The notes below the pieces were generated by a model. The model had not been told where the DNA came from, searched no databases, and saw only the letters and a list, made by a program, of their open reading frames with translations. The translations under genes and the position numbers were made by a program. 64,000 bases of DNA from Oenanthe sinensis (taxonomy: Eukaryota; Streptophyta; Magnoliopsida; Apiales; Apiaceae), in the NCBI GenBank assembly GCA_028671895.1, contig CM053799.1, forward strand, positions 43,711,455 through 43,775,454, in the 5' to 3' direction. Positions 11,815 to 23,228 of the stretch are shown here, one piece after another (positions within the stretch are counted from its first letter, which is position 1; each line of letters begins with the position of its first letter).

Positions 11815-12545
11815 ATTAGGGGTCAATCTACCATAATTCAACCTCAAACCAGGTCGAAAAACATTAAGGCATTGAGGCCCAATAATAATCAACCTGGATG
11901 AGGAATTTGGGGTAAATTCGACCTCAAACTAGGTCGAAAAATATTAAGGCAATGAGGCCTAATAATAATCGACCTGGGTGAGGAATTTGGGGTTAATTCG
12001 ACCTCAATCCAAGTCGAAAAACATCAAGACCATAAAGCCCAATAATAATCGATCTGGGGGAGGAATTTGGGGTTAATTCGACCTCAATCCTGGTCGAAAA
12101 ACATCAAGGCCATGAAGCCCAACACAAATTGACCTGGATGAGGAATTTGGGGTTAATTCGACCTCAATCCAGGTCAAAAAACATCAAGGCCATGAAGCCC
12201 AACACAAATCGACCTGGGTGAAGAATTGAGGTCTAATTCGACCTCAATCCAGGTCGATAGGAAGTAAAAGAAAATGAGCCCTATCGACCTCAATTCCATC
12301 GACCTGGGTGAGGAATTGAGGTCTAGTTCGACCTCATTCCAGGTCGATAAGAAACCAAGTCACTTAAATCTCGTTGACCTCAGTTCCATCGACCTGGGTG
12401 AGGAATTGAGGTCTAATTCGACCTCAATCCAGGTCGACAGAAACTAAGGCCAACTGAGTCTGTCGACCTCAATCCTTTTTCCGACCTGAGGGGTAGGATG
12501 AGGTCTAATTCGAACTCATTCCAGGTCAAATTGGCCAGTAAAAAT
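11815..12545. repeat. Tandem array, 80-bp then 90-bp units
   Basis: The anchor AATTCGACCTCAA recurs at 11835 (variant), 11915, 11995, 12075, 12155 and 12235 (80 apart), then at 12325, 12415 and about 12505 (90 apart). Each unit carries TCGACCT and AGGTCGA in opposite orientation, so single units can fold. The period change marks an expansion from a second, longer unit type. Confidence 0.85.
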
Positions 12546-13016
12546 CTTTCCATTTTTTAGAAAATGGTATAAAAATCCTTAGGGACTTCAATTTTGTGAG
12601 AAACAATTCTTATTGAAGAATTATTTATAATAGGCTCGAGCCCAAAACTAAAAATGAAATTTATAAAATTTCATTAAGTTAGACAAACGAGTCCAAATGA
12701 TAGGGGCTAAAAAATACCCTAGAAATATAATTAATATTGCATTAATTAAACCTAGTTTGGTCCAACGGGATGACCCAGTTAATGAGGCCTGAAACCCAAT
12801 TTATTTTGTAAATAATAAAGGCTCAATAAAAGGCCCGAAGAGTCCTGTGAGACCCCTCATCCCTGAAGGATCTAGAAACCCTATCATCAAGAAAATATTA
12901 TCTGAAAGAGTCCAACGAGGGCTCTCATTCCTGGAAGGTTTCAACAACCTTATCACTAGGAGACTTGGTCACCAAGTCTCCTAACTCTAATCTAATTCCT
13001 AGGCCCTCATTCGCCT

Positions 13017-13024
13017 ATATAAAG
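13017..13024 (+). promoter_or_regulatory. Tat LTR TATA box
   Basis: TATATAAA in the context TTCGCCTATATAAAGGGTCT, about 180 bases before the LTR end. This is the expected place for the U3/R boundary, followed by a pyrimidine-rich leader. Confidence 0.6.
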
Positions 13025-13202
13025 GGTCTAACCCCTCAACATTAGAAATATATTTTTGGCTTGATTCTCAAACACTCTTGAGATATATAGGCAACTTACG
13101 AGGACCTGGTTTAGTCACGAAACATAAGTGCAGCCATTAAAGCTCGAAAGATCTTACCACTCATTAATTACTATTAATTGCATCTGATTTTGATCCGTAA
13201 CA

Positions 13203-13460
13203 GATGAGTAAACCTGTTGAAGGATAGTAAATCTGACACTGATTTTAGTCAAAAAGTACACTTAATCCTTCCTCTTGCAATTGGCTGATGCTAAACAGAT
13301 GATTCTTGAGCTCTGACACATAGTAAACCTCCGAAATAGTATAACAACTTCCTTTCAAAAATAAATTCACACTCCCTTTTCCAACAACATCCATCTTCGT
13401 ATTATTTCCAAGCCTCACAATATGTTTAAAATTTAAAATCCTGAACTTATTCATTTAAAT
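13203..13460 (-). pseudogene. Copia X protease fragment, downstream half
   Basis: On minus: FKHIVRLGNNTKMDVVGKGS, then VSELKNHLFSISQLQEEGLS and, after a stop, NQCQIYYPSTGLLI, ending exactly where the Tat LTR ends. This is the end of a Ty1/copia protease and the start of the GAG-pre-integrase region. The matching upstream part lies at 15404-15534, separated by a probable solo LTR. X is the host layer for several later insertions and is the oldest element visible here. Confidence 0.7.
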
Positions 13461-15403
13461 AAATCCATTAAAAATCCAATAAAGTTTTACAACTCCTTAA
13501 TATCCAATATCTTATAATTTACAAATTAAGAATACAACTAAAGTCTCTAAATTTCACCAAGTCGCGCTCTTTACACAAAGTAACCCACCTAATTATGATT
13601 ACCTGCCAGGAGAAACAAAGAAACATAAACCGGCAATGAGCGAAAGACTCATAAACGGATATAAAATAATGCAAAGAGTACAAGGGTTAGAAGATGATAA
13701 TATGAACAAATAAAATATCTGAATAAAGAATGATGAAACAAATCGAACGAGACAAAAGATATTACTTATACTTAACTCACAATATAAACAAGTAACAAAC
13801 AATATAAAAGACACGAGATACATATGTACTTATCTTACAATAACAACTTACATACTTTTTAATCGCAAATATTCTTACTCTCACACATACTCTTACTAGT
13901 GACATATTATAAAGATAAAATACTAAAATGCTAATATAATTGCTGAAATGGGAGATAATCTTACACTTACAAGATGTCCTACATTTTCGATTATCCAGAA
14001 ATATGTTGTCATCAAAACTTACAGGGGCGGACATAGCACAGAGTATATGTTACCCAATATCTTACAGAGGTTTTCACGGCACAAAACACATGCAACCCAA
14101 ATGGCCAAAACACACTTACACAATAGTCATGACTCTATATGTAAACTCCGGTGATACGCCCATACTATTTAAATACACCATATAGGTGGTGCCAAGCACG
14201 AGATTATTCACTCATGACGGAGGTCTTACAAAATCTCTCAAATCATACATATATCACAAATAAATTAAAAATATCTTACTCAAATATCTGTCAAATATCA
14301 TACTACTATTATCAATAAAATCAGACCTGATCGGTCCGGAAAAATACCAATTAACTCTATGAAGATGATCTTGAATTAAAAGAACAAAATAAGAAACTTG
14401 TAGACAATTCCAATACCTTTCCAGAATGGTAAGACTCGTCAAAAATGGAGAAGTAATGAGTGCAAAAAATAATAAAACACGGGCTGTTAAATAAAATCAG
14501 CACCTGATCACAGTAGTATTTTGAAGTTTAACATATCGAAATCACAGAATTTGAAAGCGGAATATGAAGACAAAACGTAGAACATGAAAATATCTTTACA
14601 GAATGATATTACTCATAAAAATTGAATACAATTTCAATTTACTATGAATTTTTGAAATTACAACATATAAACGTGAATTAACAGGTCAGATCACACAAAC
14701 GGCAGATTTCAACATGCTTGTAGACAGAATTTCAGAAAACACAAAAAACGAAAGATGTAGATAACTAAAAGATCTTTCAAAAGAGTCTAAAATTACAACA
14801 ATCCGATAAGAAACAAATTAAATATGGATTTTACAAGAATTCAGAATTGATAATCAAACATACAAACTCGGTGAGATGATAACGAGATAGAGAGTATAAT
14901 GAAGATATGCGTACCTTAAACCTAGATGATTATCACTTTTTACTCACGATATCCAGATTTTCCAAGCATACGAATCTTAAATCATGTATAACAAGGCATA
15001 TAAACTATAAGTTCTAAATCTTATACATAATATAATACTTACAAATTGAAATAAGAGTAATCTGTTACCTTACAACTCCAAAATTCATGGCCTCCAATTA
15101 GGCTTTGTTAATCTCCTCTCTTTCTCTCTCTTTCTCTTTCTCCTTCTCTTTCCACTTCTCCATAGCAGCCCAACTCTTCTTACCTAATCTTTTTTTCTAA
15201 ACTCTAACTCCTTTTTTTTTTATCTTTTCTTCTTTTCTTTTTCTCTTTTTCTTTTATCTTGTTGACTAATAATATCTTTTAAAATATCCACATAATAAAA
15301 TAAATATAAATATATGCAACTAATAAATCAATAATAACTCACTAATATTATTATTAATATTAAATAATAAAATTAAATAAATGAATAAAAATACAAGATG
15401 TTA
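13461..15403 (-). repeat. Probable gypsy solo LTR inserted in copia X
   Basis: No coding frame survives. On minus the right edge begins TGTAACATCTTGT at 15403, a typical gypsy LTR start, exactly where copia protease text (HMCGDHSTFCDIAEG) is interrupted; that protein resumes near 13454. The left edge could not be fixed and no clear target duplication was found. The interval holds a pyrimidine-rich tract (15105-15255) and AT-rich filler. I call it a solo LTR because no internal domain is present. Confidence 0.45.
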
Positions 15404-15534
15404 CAACCTTCAGCAATATCACAGAAGGTTGAATGATCCCCACACATATGATTAATATATCCAGAATCAAAAAACCACAATATTTACAATTACATCCATT
15501 TAGTTGTGCAGATGCCTATTATTTCCCAGAACAA
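15404..15534 (-). pseudogene. Copia X protease fragment, active-site half
   Basis: Minus-strand translation gives FFDSGYINHMCGDHSTFCDI, which contains the copia aspartic protease motif DSG followed by the conserved HM.G. The fragment is bounded by the solo LTR on one side and by the LTR of element C on the other; AACAA at 15530-15534 abuts that LTR. It is repeated identically in the tandem duplication at about 20579-20709. Confidence 0.65.
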
Positions 15535-16594
15535 TGTAAATATTTGTAGAAGGGGGGGGGTTGAATACAAATATCAAAACTTTTTGTTTGTTTTAATATT
15601 TGTTCTTGATTTTTGAGAGTTCGAGAGTTCGAGGGAAAATGTTTGAACAGATTAAAAACTGAACAAAGAGATTTAAAATTACTGATGGATTGGTTTTCCA
15701 TCAGTGTATATTTTTGCTCAATGTTCCTAGGTTAAAAGAAACCTAGTTTCGTTTTATAAGGTTAAAAAATAAACCAACTGTTCTTACAAAGTGCTCTAAG
15801 GCTGAACAGTTGATTCAAGAGATAAAATCTAACTTGTACATTTTCTAACTATGCTACCTCTCTTGTTTATAAACTACAATAGAGTTTTTACAATTCCTAT
15901 TTTAGGATTATTTCTATCTACCTTCCATTAGCCTTTTTTTACTTTTAGAAAACAGGCTTGAAAGACAGCTACTGATTAAGTCTTCACAGCCGTCATAGAC
16001 TGTCTTCCATAGGTGTGCTTTTGTCCTTTGAATCTTTAACAGATAGTCTTTCTGTATTGTCTCACTCAATTGATAATTTGATGTTAAGCATATCAATTGA
16101 TCCTTCCTTTAATCCATCAACTGATGTTCTTCTTCGATTGATCTTTATATCCATCGATTGATAAATAATGACTTATCGATTGATAGATGTTATCAATCGA
16201 TATATCAATCGATGGGTCTTCACATCAGTTGATGGTCTTCAATACTTGACTTGGTTTCTTCGATTGATCTACTATCCATCGATGCTTCAATATCAATCGA
16301 TCATCCTTCACTTGTATAATTTTCTGTCTTCAAATAATTATAATTTGACAGTTTAATTTACACATCAGTTGATGATCTATATCAATCGACTCTAACAACA
16401 ATTGATGGGAATAATATCAATTGATTTACACCTTATCGATTGAAATAGACTAAGTACACCTATGCTACAATCCAATTTATCAATTGATTCATATAGACAC
16501 TTCAACTGATAAAATGGTTTCCTGATCAATTGATATTTATAACTTTCATATCAATTGATCAGTTACATCATATAAAATTTATATGATTCTAAGA
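15535..16594 (-). repeat. LTR of element C, 3' portion (unit 1)
   Basis: Plus text starts TGTAAATATTTGTAGAAGGG with the G-run and TTGAATAC typical of SIRE-type LTR ends read in reverse. It is rich in ATCAATTGAT/ATCGATTGAT palindromes between 16065 and 16560. It stops at 16594, where B LTR begins after TAAGA (16590-16594). The missing first 40 or so bases of this LTR survive at 30669-30710, next to the C polypurine tract. This shows that B inserted into the C LTR. Confidence 0.75.
15864..15871 (-). promoter_or_regulatory. Possible TATA box in C LTR
   Basis: On minus TATAAACA in AGTTTATAAACAAGAGAGG, about 330 bases before the LTR end, a position comparable to the TATA boxes in the other SIRE-like LTRs here. 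Repeated at 21039-21046. Confidence 0.4.
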
Positions 16595-18031
16595 TGTTGG
16601 GATTCGGGCACACACGCAACGGAAAAATGCGAAAAATATTTTTAAAATCACGAATCCCAAACGCAGGATCCGTGTATAATTGGCGGATGATTATGGAGAA
16701 TCAGATGTGTACCTTATTAAAGCTTTCCTTATGATGATTATAGAGGTCCAGAAGCGATGAATCACAGCAGCCCTTCACGAAGATCTGCTCTCTATCGGTA
16801 TCCACACGAACTTCGTATCGTCTAACGATCACCGGAGTTAGGTACTAGCCCATTTCTGCCTCTTTGTCTCTCTCTTTTTCTAGCCTCTCAGAACATAGAG
16901 CTGCTAGAGTTTTCTCAAAAATGAAATTATAAAAACTGTTAACCCATTCAGATTTCGGATTTATATTATTATTAAATTCGAATTCTAATATGTATATAAT
17001 TAATCAAGTCTCACTTAATTAATTAAATAGATAAATTTGAATTAATATTAATAACAATATTTAAATTCATAATTTAAATAATACTCCGTTTAAACGTTCT
17101 TTGTGTGTGACCCTTTAGGTTATTATTACGTTGGCAATAATTTTATTTTCTAATAATAAAATTATAAACAATGAGCGGCATCTAGTAATACATCATTGCT
17201 ACCCAAGTAATAATAATAATTGGTGATTCAATTAAACCTTTAGTGAATAATGTACAATGTAATATAATCCCTTTAACCTTATATTATAGATCAAACTCGA
17301 GGCATGTATTGTGTCATCCTCTTCAACGTTTAATTTGGGTTTCCTTGATCAATGAGTAGACTATTAATCAAATCAACATTTGAGCATGGCCATGCATTTT
17401 ATAGTCTCACTCAATCAAGAGGCCAATAATATCACTCCTAAAATATGAGGGTTAAATCCTATATCTATCATTCATATTTCTCATACGATTCATAGCATAC
17501 CCAATGTCTACCTTTATCATTACCCGGTTAAAGGTAACTTTGAGTGTAATTAAAGTATATTAATTCTCGTATAGAAATATAATGATTTCAAGTCAAAGGA
17601 TCATTACATCATTATCACAGTAAGAATTTCTTATGACACTTATTAACATGTAGATTCTCACAGCGGGTCAGTCCAGTGCCATGCATTGAGACATGCACTT
17701 ATGTTCTTGACTTTAGTATCACCATACCTATGACCAATGAGATGTGGTCATCAGTCAACAAACATGCTAGTCTTATTGCATTATTATTGTCCTTAAATAA
17801 TAATACTCGACTAGGGACTTTTAGGAATAAAATATTATTCATATAATCTCATTTTTAAGTCACATACTTGAAGATATATATTACGTATTAATATTCCAAG
17901 GACATTTATTATTCTTTCAATTTATGATGCAGTAAATAAAGACATAATAAATATTAATTAAATAATCACATAAAATATAATCCTTAATTGTTTTCATTAA
18001 AACATTAAAAGTATTGTCTCTAGGACACCAA
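16595..18031 (-). repeat. 3' LTR of copia B (unit 1)
   Basis: In plus text it runs from TGTTGGGATTCGGGCACAC to GGACACCAA; on minus it follows the B polypurine tract (AAGTGGGAGATTG). The flanking TAAGA at 16590-16594 equals TAAGA at 30669-30673, the target duplication of B. About 1.44 kb long. A segment present in the older copy near 29500-29580, which includes the only clear TATATATA of this LTR, is absent here. The exact 5' end is uncertain by about 8 bases. Confidence 0.75.
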
Positions 18032-18053
18032 TACTAACAATCTCCCACTTGTA

Positions 18054-20374
18054 CTAGAGCCAATCTCTCATGTATCTAATACCCATGGAACTAGCATGAC
18101 CTTCGTGTTTCTGCTGCGACAAAGCCTTGGTCAGTGGATCTGCAATGTTCTCATTTTTATGCACTTTACATATATGTATATCCCCTCAATTATTAATCTC
18201 TCGAAGAAGATGATATCGTCTGAGTATATGCTTTGTTCGGGAATGAGACCTTGGTTCCTTAGCCTGTGAAATGGCTCCGTTATTATCGCAGTATAAATCT
18301 ATCGGATCTGCAACCGAAGGAACCACACCAAGACCTGCAATAAAATTCCGAATCCAGACAGCCTCCTTGGCTGCTTCATAGGCAGCAATATACTCAGCCT
18401 TTATTATAGAATCGGCAATTGTCTCTTGCTTTGAACTTTTCCAGCTTACAACACCTTCATTTAGACAAAACACAAAACTAGACTGAGAGATCGAATCATC
18501 CTTGTCTGTTTGGAAACTTGTATCGGTGTAACATTTTACAACCATCTTTTCCTCTCCTCCATATACCAAGAATTGATCTTTAGTCCTTTTCAAGTACTTA
18601 AGAATATTCTTGACTGCCGTCCAGTAACCTTCACCTGGATTAGACTGGTATCTACTCGTCATGCTCAAAGCGTACGAGACATCAGGACGAGTACATATCA
18701 TTGCATACATTATAGAACCAATTGCCGACGCATATGGAACTTTACTCATACGGTCCTTATCACCCAATGACTTAGGACTGTTTTCTTTAGAGATCGATAT
18801 CCCATGAGACATAGGGACAAATCCCCTTTTAGCATGTTGCATCCCAAATCGATGCAAAACTTTGTCAATGTATGTACTCTGACTTAGGCCAATCATTCTT
18901 CTTGATCTATCTCTATAGATCCTGATACCTAATATATAAGTCGCATCGCCTAAGTCTTTCATTGAGAAATTTTTATTCAACCAAGTCTTAACAGCCTGTA
19001 AAGAAGGAATGTCATTCCCTATTATTAATATGTCATCAACATATAGTACTAGGAATGCCACATTACTCCCACTAACCTTCTTGTAAACACATGGTTCATC
19101 TTCATTTTGAATAAACCCAAACGCTTTGACGGTTTCATCAAAATGAATGTTCCATCTCCTCTAGGCCTGTTTCAATCCATAAATTGATCGACGTAACTTA
19201 CATACCTTTCCAGCATGCTTTGGATCAACAAAACCATCAGGCTGTGTCATGTACACATCCACATCTTCTTCAAGGCTGCCATTTAAGAAAGCGATTTTGA
19301 CATCCATTTGCCAGATTTCATAGTCATGGTAAGCAGCTATAGCAAGCAAAATCCAGATGGACTTGACCATAGCCACTGGTGAAAAAGTCTCATCATAGTC
19401 AATACCATGAATTTGCTTGAAACCTTTTGCCACCAATCGTGCCTTATAGGTCTGTACATTACCATCCATGTCGGTTTTCTTCTTGAAAACCCACTTGCAC
19501 CCTATAGGTTTTACCCCTTCAGGTGGATCAACCAAAGTCCATACTTGATTAGTATACATGGATTCCATCTCAGATTTCATGGCATCCAGCCATCTCTTGG
19601 ATTCTGGAGTGTTCATAGCGTCTTGGTAGGTGAGAGGCTCATCTTCGTCGATAAGCATCACATCACCATCTTGAGTTAAGAGAAATCCATAATATCTCTC
19701 AGGCTCATGGCGAATCCTACTAGACCTACGAACAACCTGTGTTTCTTGAGCAGTGTTGTGTTCTTGTACATCCTGCTCAAGTTCCTCCATTGGTTCAATG
19801 TTATCGTGTGGGCCTCGATCTTCATCGAGATCTATTATCCTCCCACTATTTTTCTTCGAAAGCATTTCTCTTTCAAGAAAAACTGCAGTTCGAGCAACAA
19901 ACACTTTGTTCTCGGAAGGATTATAGAATGAATAACCCTTTGTTTCAATTGGGTATCCCACAAAGTTACATTTGTCTGATTTAGGTCCTAGCTTGTCAGA
20001 AGTTAAACGTTTCACAAACGCTTCACATCCCCATATTTTCATAAATGACATGCTATGACGTTTCTTAGTTCATATCTCATATGGAGTCTTCTGAACCGTT
20101 TTAGTAGGAACTCGGTTAAGTGTATAGGCAGCTATCTCCAGGGCGTAGCCCCAGAAACTAATTGGAAGATCTGCATGACTCATCATCGATCGCACCATGT
20201 CCAACAAGGTACGATTTCTCCTCTCAGAAACTCCATTCCATTGTGGTGTTCCGGGAGGAGTGAGTTGTGATACGATACCACACTCTTTTAAGAAACTCTT
20301 AAATTCATGGCTTAAGTATTCTCCCCCACGATCAGATCGTAGAGTCTTAATACTTCCGCTAGTCTGCTTTTCTA
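18054..20374 (-). pseudogene. Copia B integrase C-terminus, RT and RNase H (unit 1)
   Basis: Minus-strand text: the integrase core end with LRSDRGGEYLSHEFKSFLKE and GTPQWNGVSERRNRTLLDMV. RT follows with [43 protein letters not shown] and the catalytic LYVDDILIIGNDI. RNase H has TDTSFQTDKDDS, SSKQETIADSII and KEPRSHSRTKHILRRYH, ending RYMRDWL with a TAG at 18054-18056. In-frame stops at about 20071, 19160 and 18183 interrupt it. Being cut at 20374, this copy has no gag, protease or integrase start. Confidence 0.85.
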
Positions 20375-20709
20375 AACTCTAACTCCTTTTTTTTTTATCT
20401 TTTCTTCTTTTCTTTTTCTCTTTTTCTTTTATCTTGTTGACTAATAATATCTTTTAAAATATCCACATAATAAAATAAATATAAATATATGCAACTAATA
20501 AATCAATAATAACTCACTAATATTATTATTAATATTAAATAATAAAATTAAATAAATGAATAAAAATACAAGATGTTACAACCTTCAGCAATATCACAGA
20601 AGGTTGAATGATCCCCACACATATGATTAATATATCCAGAATCAAAAAACCACAATATTTACAATTACATCCATTTAGTTGTGCAGATGCCTATTATTTC
20701 CCAGAACAA

Positions 20710-21769
20710 TGTAAATATTTGTAGAAGGGGGGGGGTTGAATACAAATATCAAAACTTTTTGTTTGTTTTAATATTTGTTCTTGATTTTTGAGAGTTCGAG
20801 AGTTCGAGGGAAAATGTTTGAACAGATTAAAAACTGAACAAAGAGATTTAAAATTACTGATGGATTGGTTTTCCATCAGTGTATATTTTTGCTCAATGTT
20901 CCTAGGTTAAAAGAAACCTAGTTTCGTTTTATAAGGTTAAAAAATAAACCAACTGTTCTTACAAAGTGCTCTAAGGCTGAACAGTTGATTCAAGAGATAA
21001 AATCTAACTTGTACATTTTCTAACTATGCTACCTCTCTTGTTTATAAACTACAATAGAGTTTTTACAATTCCTATTTTAGGATTATTTCTATCTACCTTC
21101 CATTAGCCTTTTTTTACTTTTAGAAAACAGGCTTGAAAGACAGCTACTGATTAAGTCTTCACAGCCGTCATAGACTGTCTTCCATAGGTGTGCTTTTGTC
21201 CTTTGAATCTTTAACAGATAGTCTTTCTGTATTGTCTCACTCAATTGATAATTTGATGTTAAGCATATCAATTGATCCTTCCTTTAATCCATCAACTGAT
21301 GTTCTTCTTCGATTGATCTTTATATCCATCGATTGATAAATAATGACTTATCGATTGATAGATGTTATCAATCGATATATCAATCGATGGGTCTTCACAT
21401 CAGTTGATGGTCTTCAATACTTGACTTGGTTTCTTCGATTGATCTACTATCCATCGATGCTTCAATATCAATCGATCATCCTTCACTTGTATAATTTTCT
21501 GTCTTCAAATAATTATAATTTGACAGTTTAATTTACACATCAGTTGATGATCTATATCAATCGACTCTAACAACAATTGATGGGAATAATATCAATTGAT
21601 TTACACCTTATCGATTGAAATAGACTAAGTACACCTATGCTACAATCCAATTTATCAATTGATTCATATAGACACTTCAACTGATAAAATGGTTTCCTGA
21701 TCAATTGATATTTATAACTTTCATATCAATTGATCAGTTACATCATATAAAATTTATATGATTCTAAGA
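20710..21769 (-). repeat. LTR of element C, 3' portion (unit 2)
   Basis: Duplicate of 15535-16594, with the same G-run start, palindrome-rich zone and TAAGA at 21765-21769. Confidence 0.75.
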
Positions 21770-23206
21770 TGTTGGGATTCGGGCACACACGCAACGGAAA
21801 AATGCGAAAAATATTTTTAAAATCACGAATCCCAAACGCAGGATCCGTGTATAATTGGCGGATGATTATGGAGAATCAGATGTGTACCTTATTAAAGCTT
21901 TCCTTATGATGATTATAGAGGTCCAGAAGCGATGAATCACAGCAGCCCTTCACGAAGATCTGCTCTCTATCGGTATCCACACGAACTTCGTATCGTCTAA
22001 CGATCACCGGAGTTAGGTACTAGCCCATTTCTGCCTCTTTGTCTCTCTCTTTTTCTAGCCTCTCAGAACATAGAGCTGCTAGAGTTTTCTCAAAAATGAA
22101 ATTATAAAAACTGTTAACCCATTCAGATTTCGGATTTATATTATTATTAAATTCGAATTCTAATATGTATATAATTAATCAAGTCTCACTTAATTAATTA
22201 AATAGATAAATTTGAATTAATATTAATAACAATATTTAAATTCATAATTTAAATAATACTCCGTTTAAACGTTCTTTGTGTGTGACCCTTTAGGTTATTA
22301 TTACGTTGGCAATAATTTTATTTTCTAATAATAAAATTATAAACAATGAGCGGCATCTAGTAATACATCATTGCTACCCAAGTAATAATAATAATTGGTG
22401 ATTCAATTAAACCTTTAGTGAATAATGTACAATGTAATATAATCCCTTTAACCTTATATTATAGATCAAACTCGAGGCATGTATTGTGTCATCCTCTTCA
22501 ACGTTTAATTTGGGTTTCCTTGATCAATGAGTAGACTATTAATCAAATCAACATTTGAGCATGGCCATGCATTTTATAGTCTCACTCAATCAAGAGGCCA
22601 ATAATATCACTCCTAAAATATGAGGGTTAAATCCTATATCTATCATTCATATTTCTCATACGATTCATAGCATACCCAATGTCTACCTTTATCATTACCC
22701 GGTTAAAGGTAACTTTGAGTGTAATTAAAGTATATTAATTCTCGTATAGAAATATAATGATTTCAAGTCAAAGGATCATTACATCATTATCACAGTAAGA
22801 ATTTCTTATGACACTTATTAACATGTAGATTCTCACAGCGGGTCAGTCCAGTGCCATGCATTGAGACATGCACTTATGTTCTTGACTTTAGTATCACCAT
22901 ACCTATGACCAATGAGATGTGGTCATCAGTCAACAAACATGCTAGTCTTATTGCATTATTATTGTCCTTAAATAATAATACTCGACTAGGGACTTTTAGG
23001 AATAAAATATTATTCATATAATCTCATTTTTAAGTCACATACTTGAAGATATATATTACGTATTAATATTCCAAGGACATTTATTATTCTTTCAATTTAT
23101 GATGCAGTAAATAAAGACATAATAAATATTAATTAAATAATCACATAAAATATAATCCTTAATTGTTTTCATTAAAACATTAAAAGTATTGTCTCTAGGA
23201 CACCAA
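21770..23206 (-). repeat. 3' LTR of copia B (unit 2)
   Basis: Duplicate of 16595-18031. This copy is the 3' LTR still contiguous with the complete B gag-pol reading to 27192. Confidence 0.75.
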
Positions 23207-23228
23207 TACTAACAATCTCCCACTTGTA

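Larger units (their letters stand above)
4959..13202 (+). mobile_element. Ty3/gypsy element of the Tat type, 5'-truncated
   Basis: A plus-strand gypsy element whose 5' LTR and gag start are missing. Order: gag C-terminus, protease, RT, RNase H, a second RNase H, integrase, then a non-coding zone with an antisense ORF and a tandem array, then an LTR end at 13202 (GTAACA). Dual RNase H plus an antisense ORF downstream of integrase is characteristic of Tat/Retand-like elements. Many stops and frameshifts mark it as dead. It lies inside an older copia (X), whose protease text resumes at 13203. Confidence 0.85.
11758..13202 (+). repeat. Tat 3' LTR, left edge uncertain
   Basis: The right edge is firm: ...GATCCGTAACA ends at 13202, and copia X coding text begins at 13203. 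The left edge is placed at a TGTTA that mirrors the terminal TAACA, but the preceding bases are not a good polypurine tract, so the start may lie elsewhere. The interval contains the 80/90-bp array and a TATA box at 13017. Confidence 0.35.
15200..20374. repeat. Tandem duplication, unit 1 (5175 bp)
   Basis: This block recurs head to tail at 20375-25549 with a constant offset of 5175 and no indel seen. One substitution was noticed: C at 19118 against G at 24293. The unit spans the end of the gypsy solo LTR, copia X debris, part of the C LTR, the B 3' LTR and the C-terminal half of B pol, so its edges ignore element boundaries. TTTTCTA is present at the left edge (15193-15199), the junction (20368-20374) and the right edge (25543-25549). 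Confidence 0.95.

Noticed and set aside
13461..15403. Small ORFs of 60-85 codons in the solo LTR region
   Set aside because: AT-rich, no motif, both strands equally open; typical of non-coding sequence.
16168..16356. Plus-strand open frame over the palindrome-rich C LTR
   Set aside because: It arises from repeated ATCGATTGAT text, is repeated identically in unit 2, and has no protein character.
19407..20382. Several plus-strand frames opposite B pol (also at 24582-25560)
   Set aside because: They are the antisense of RT and integrase coding and have no domains of their own.
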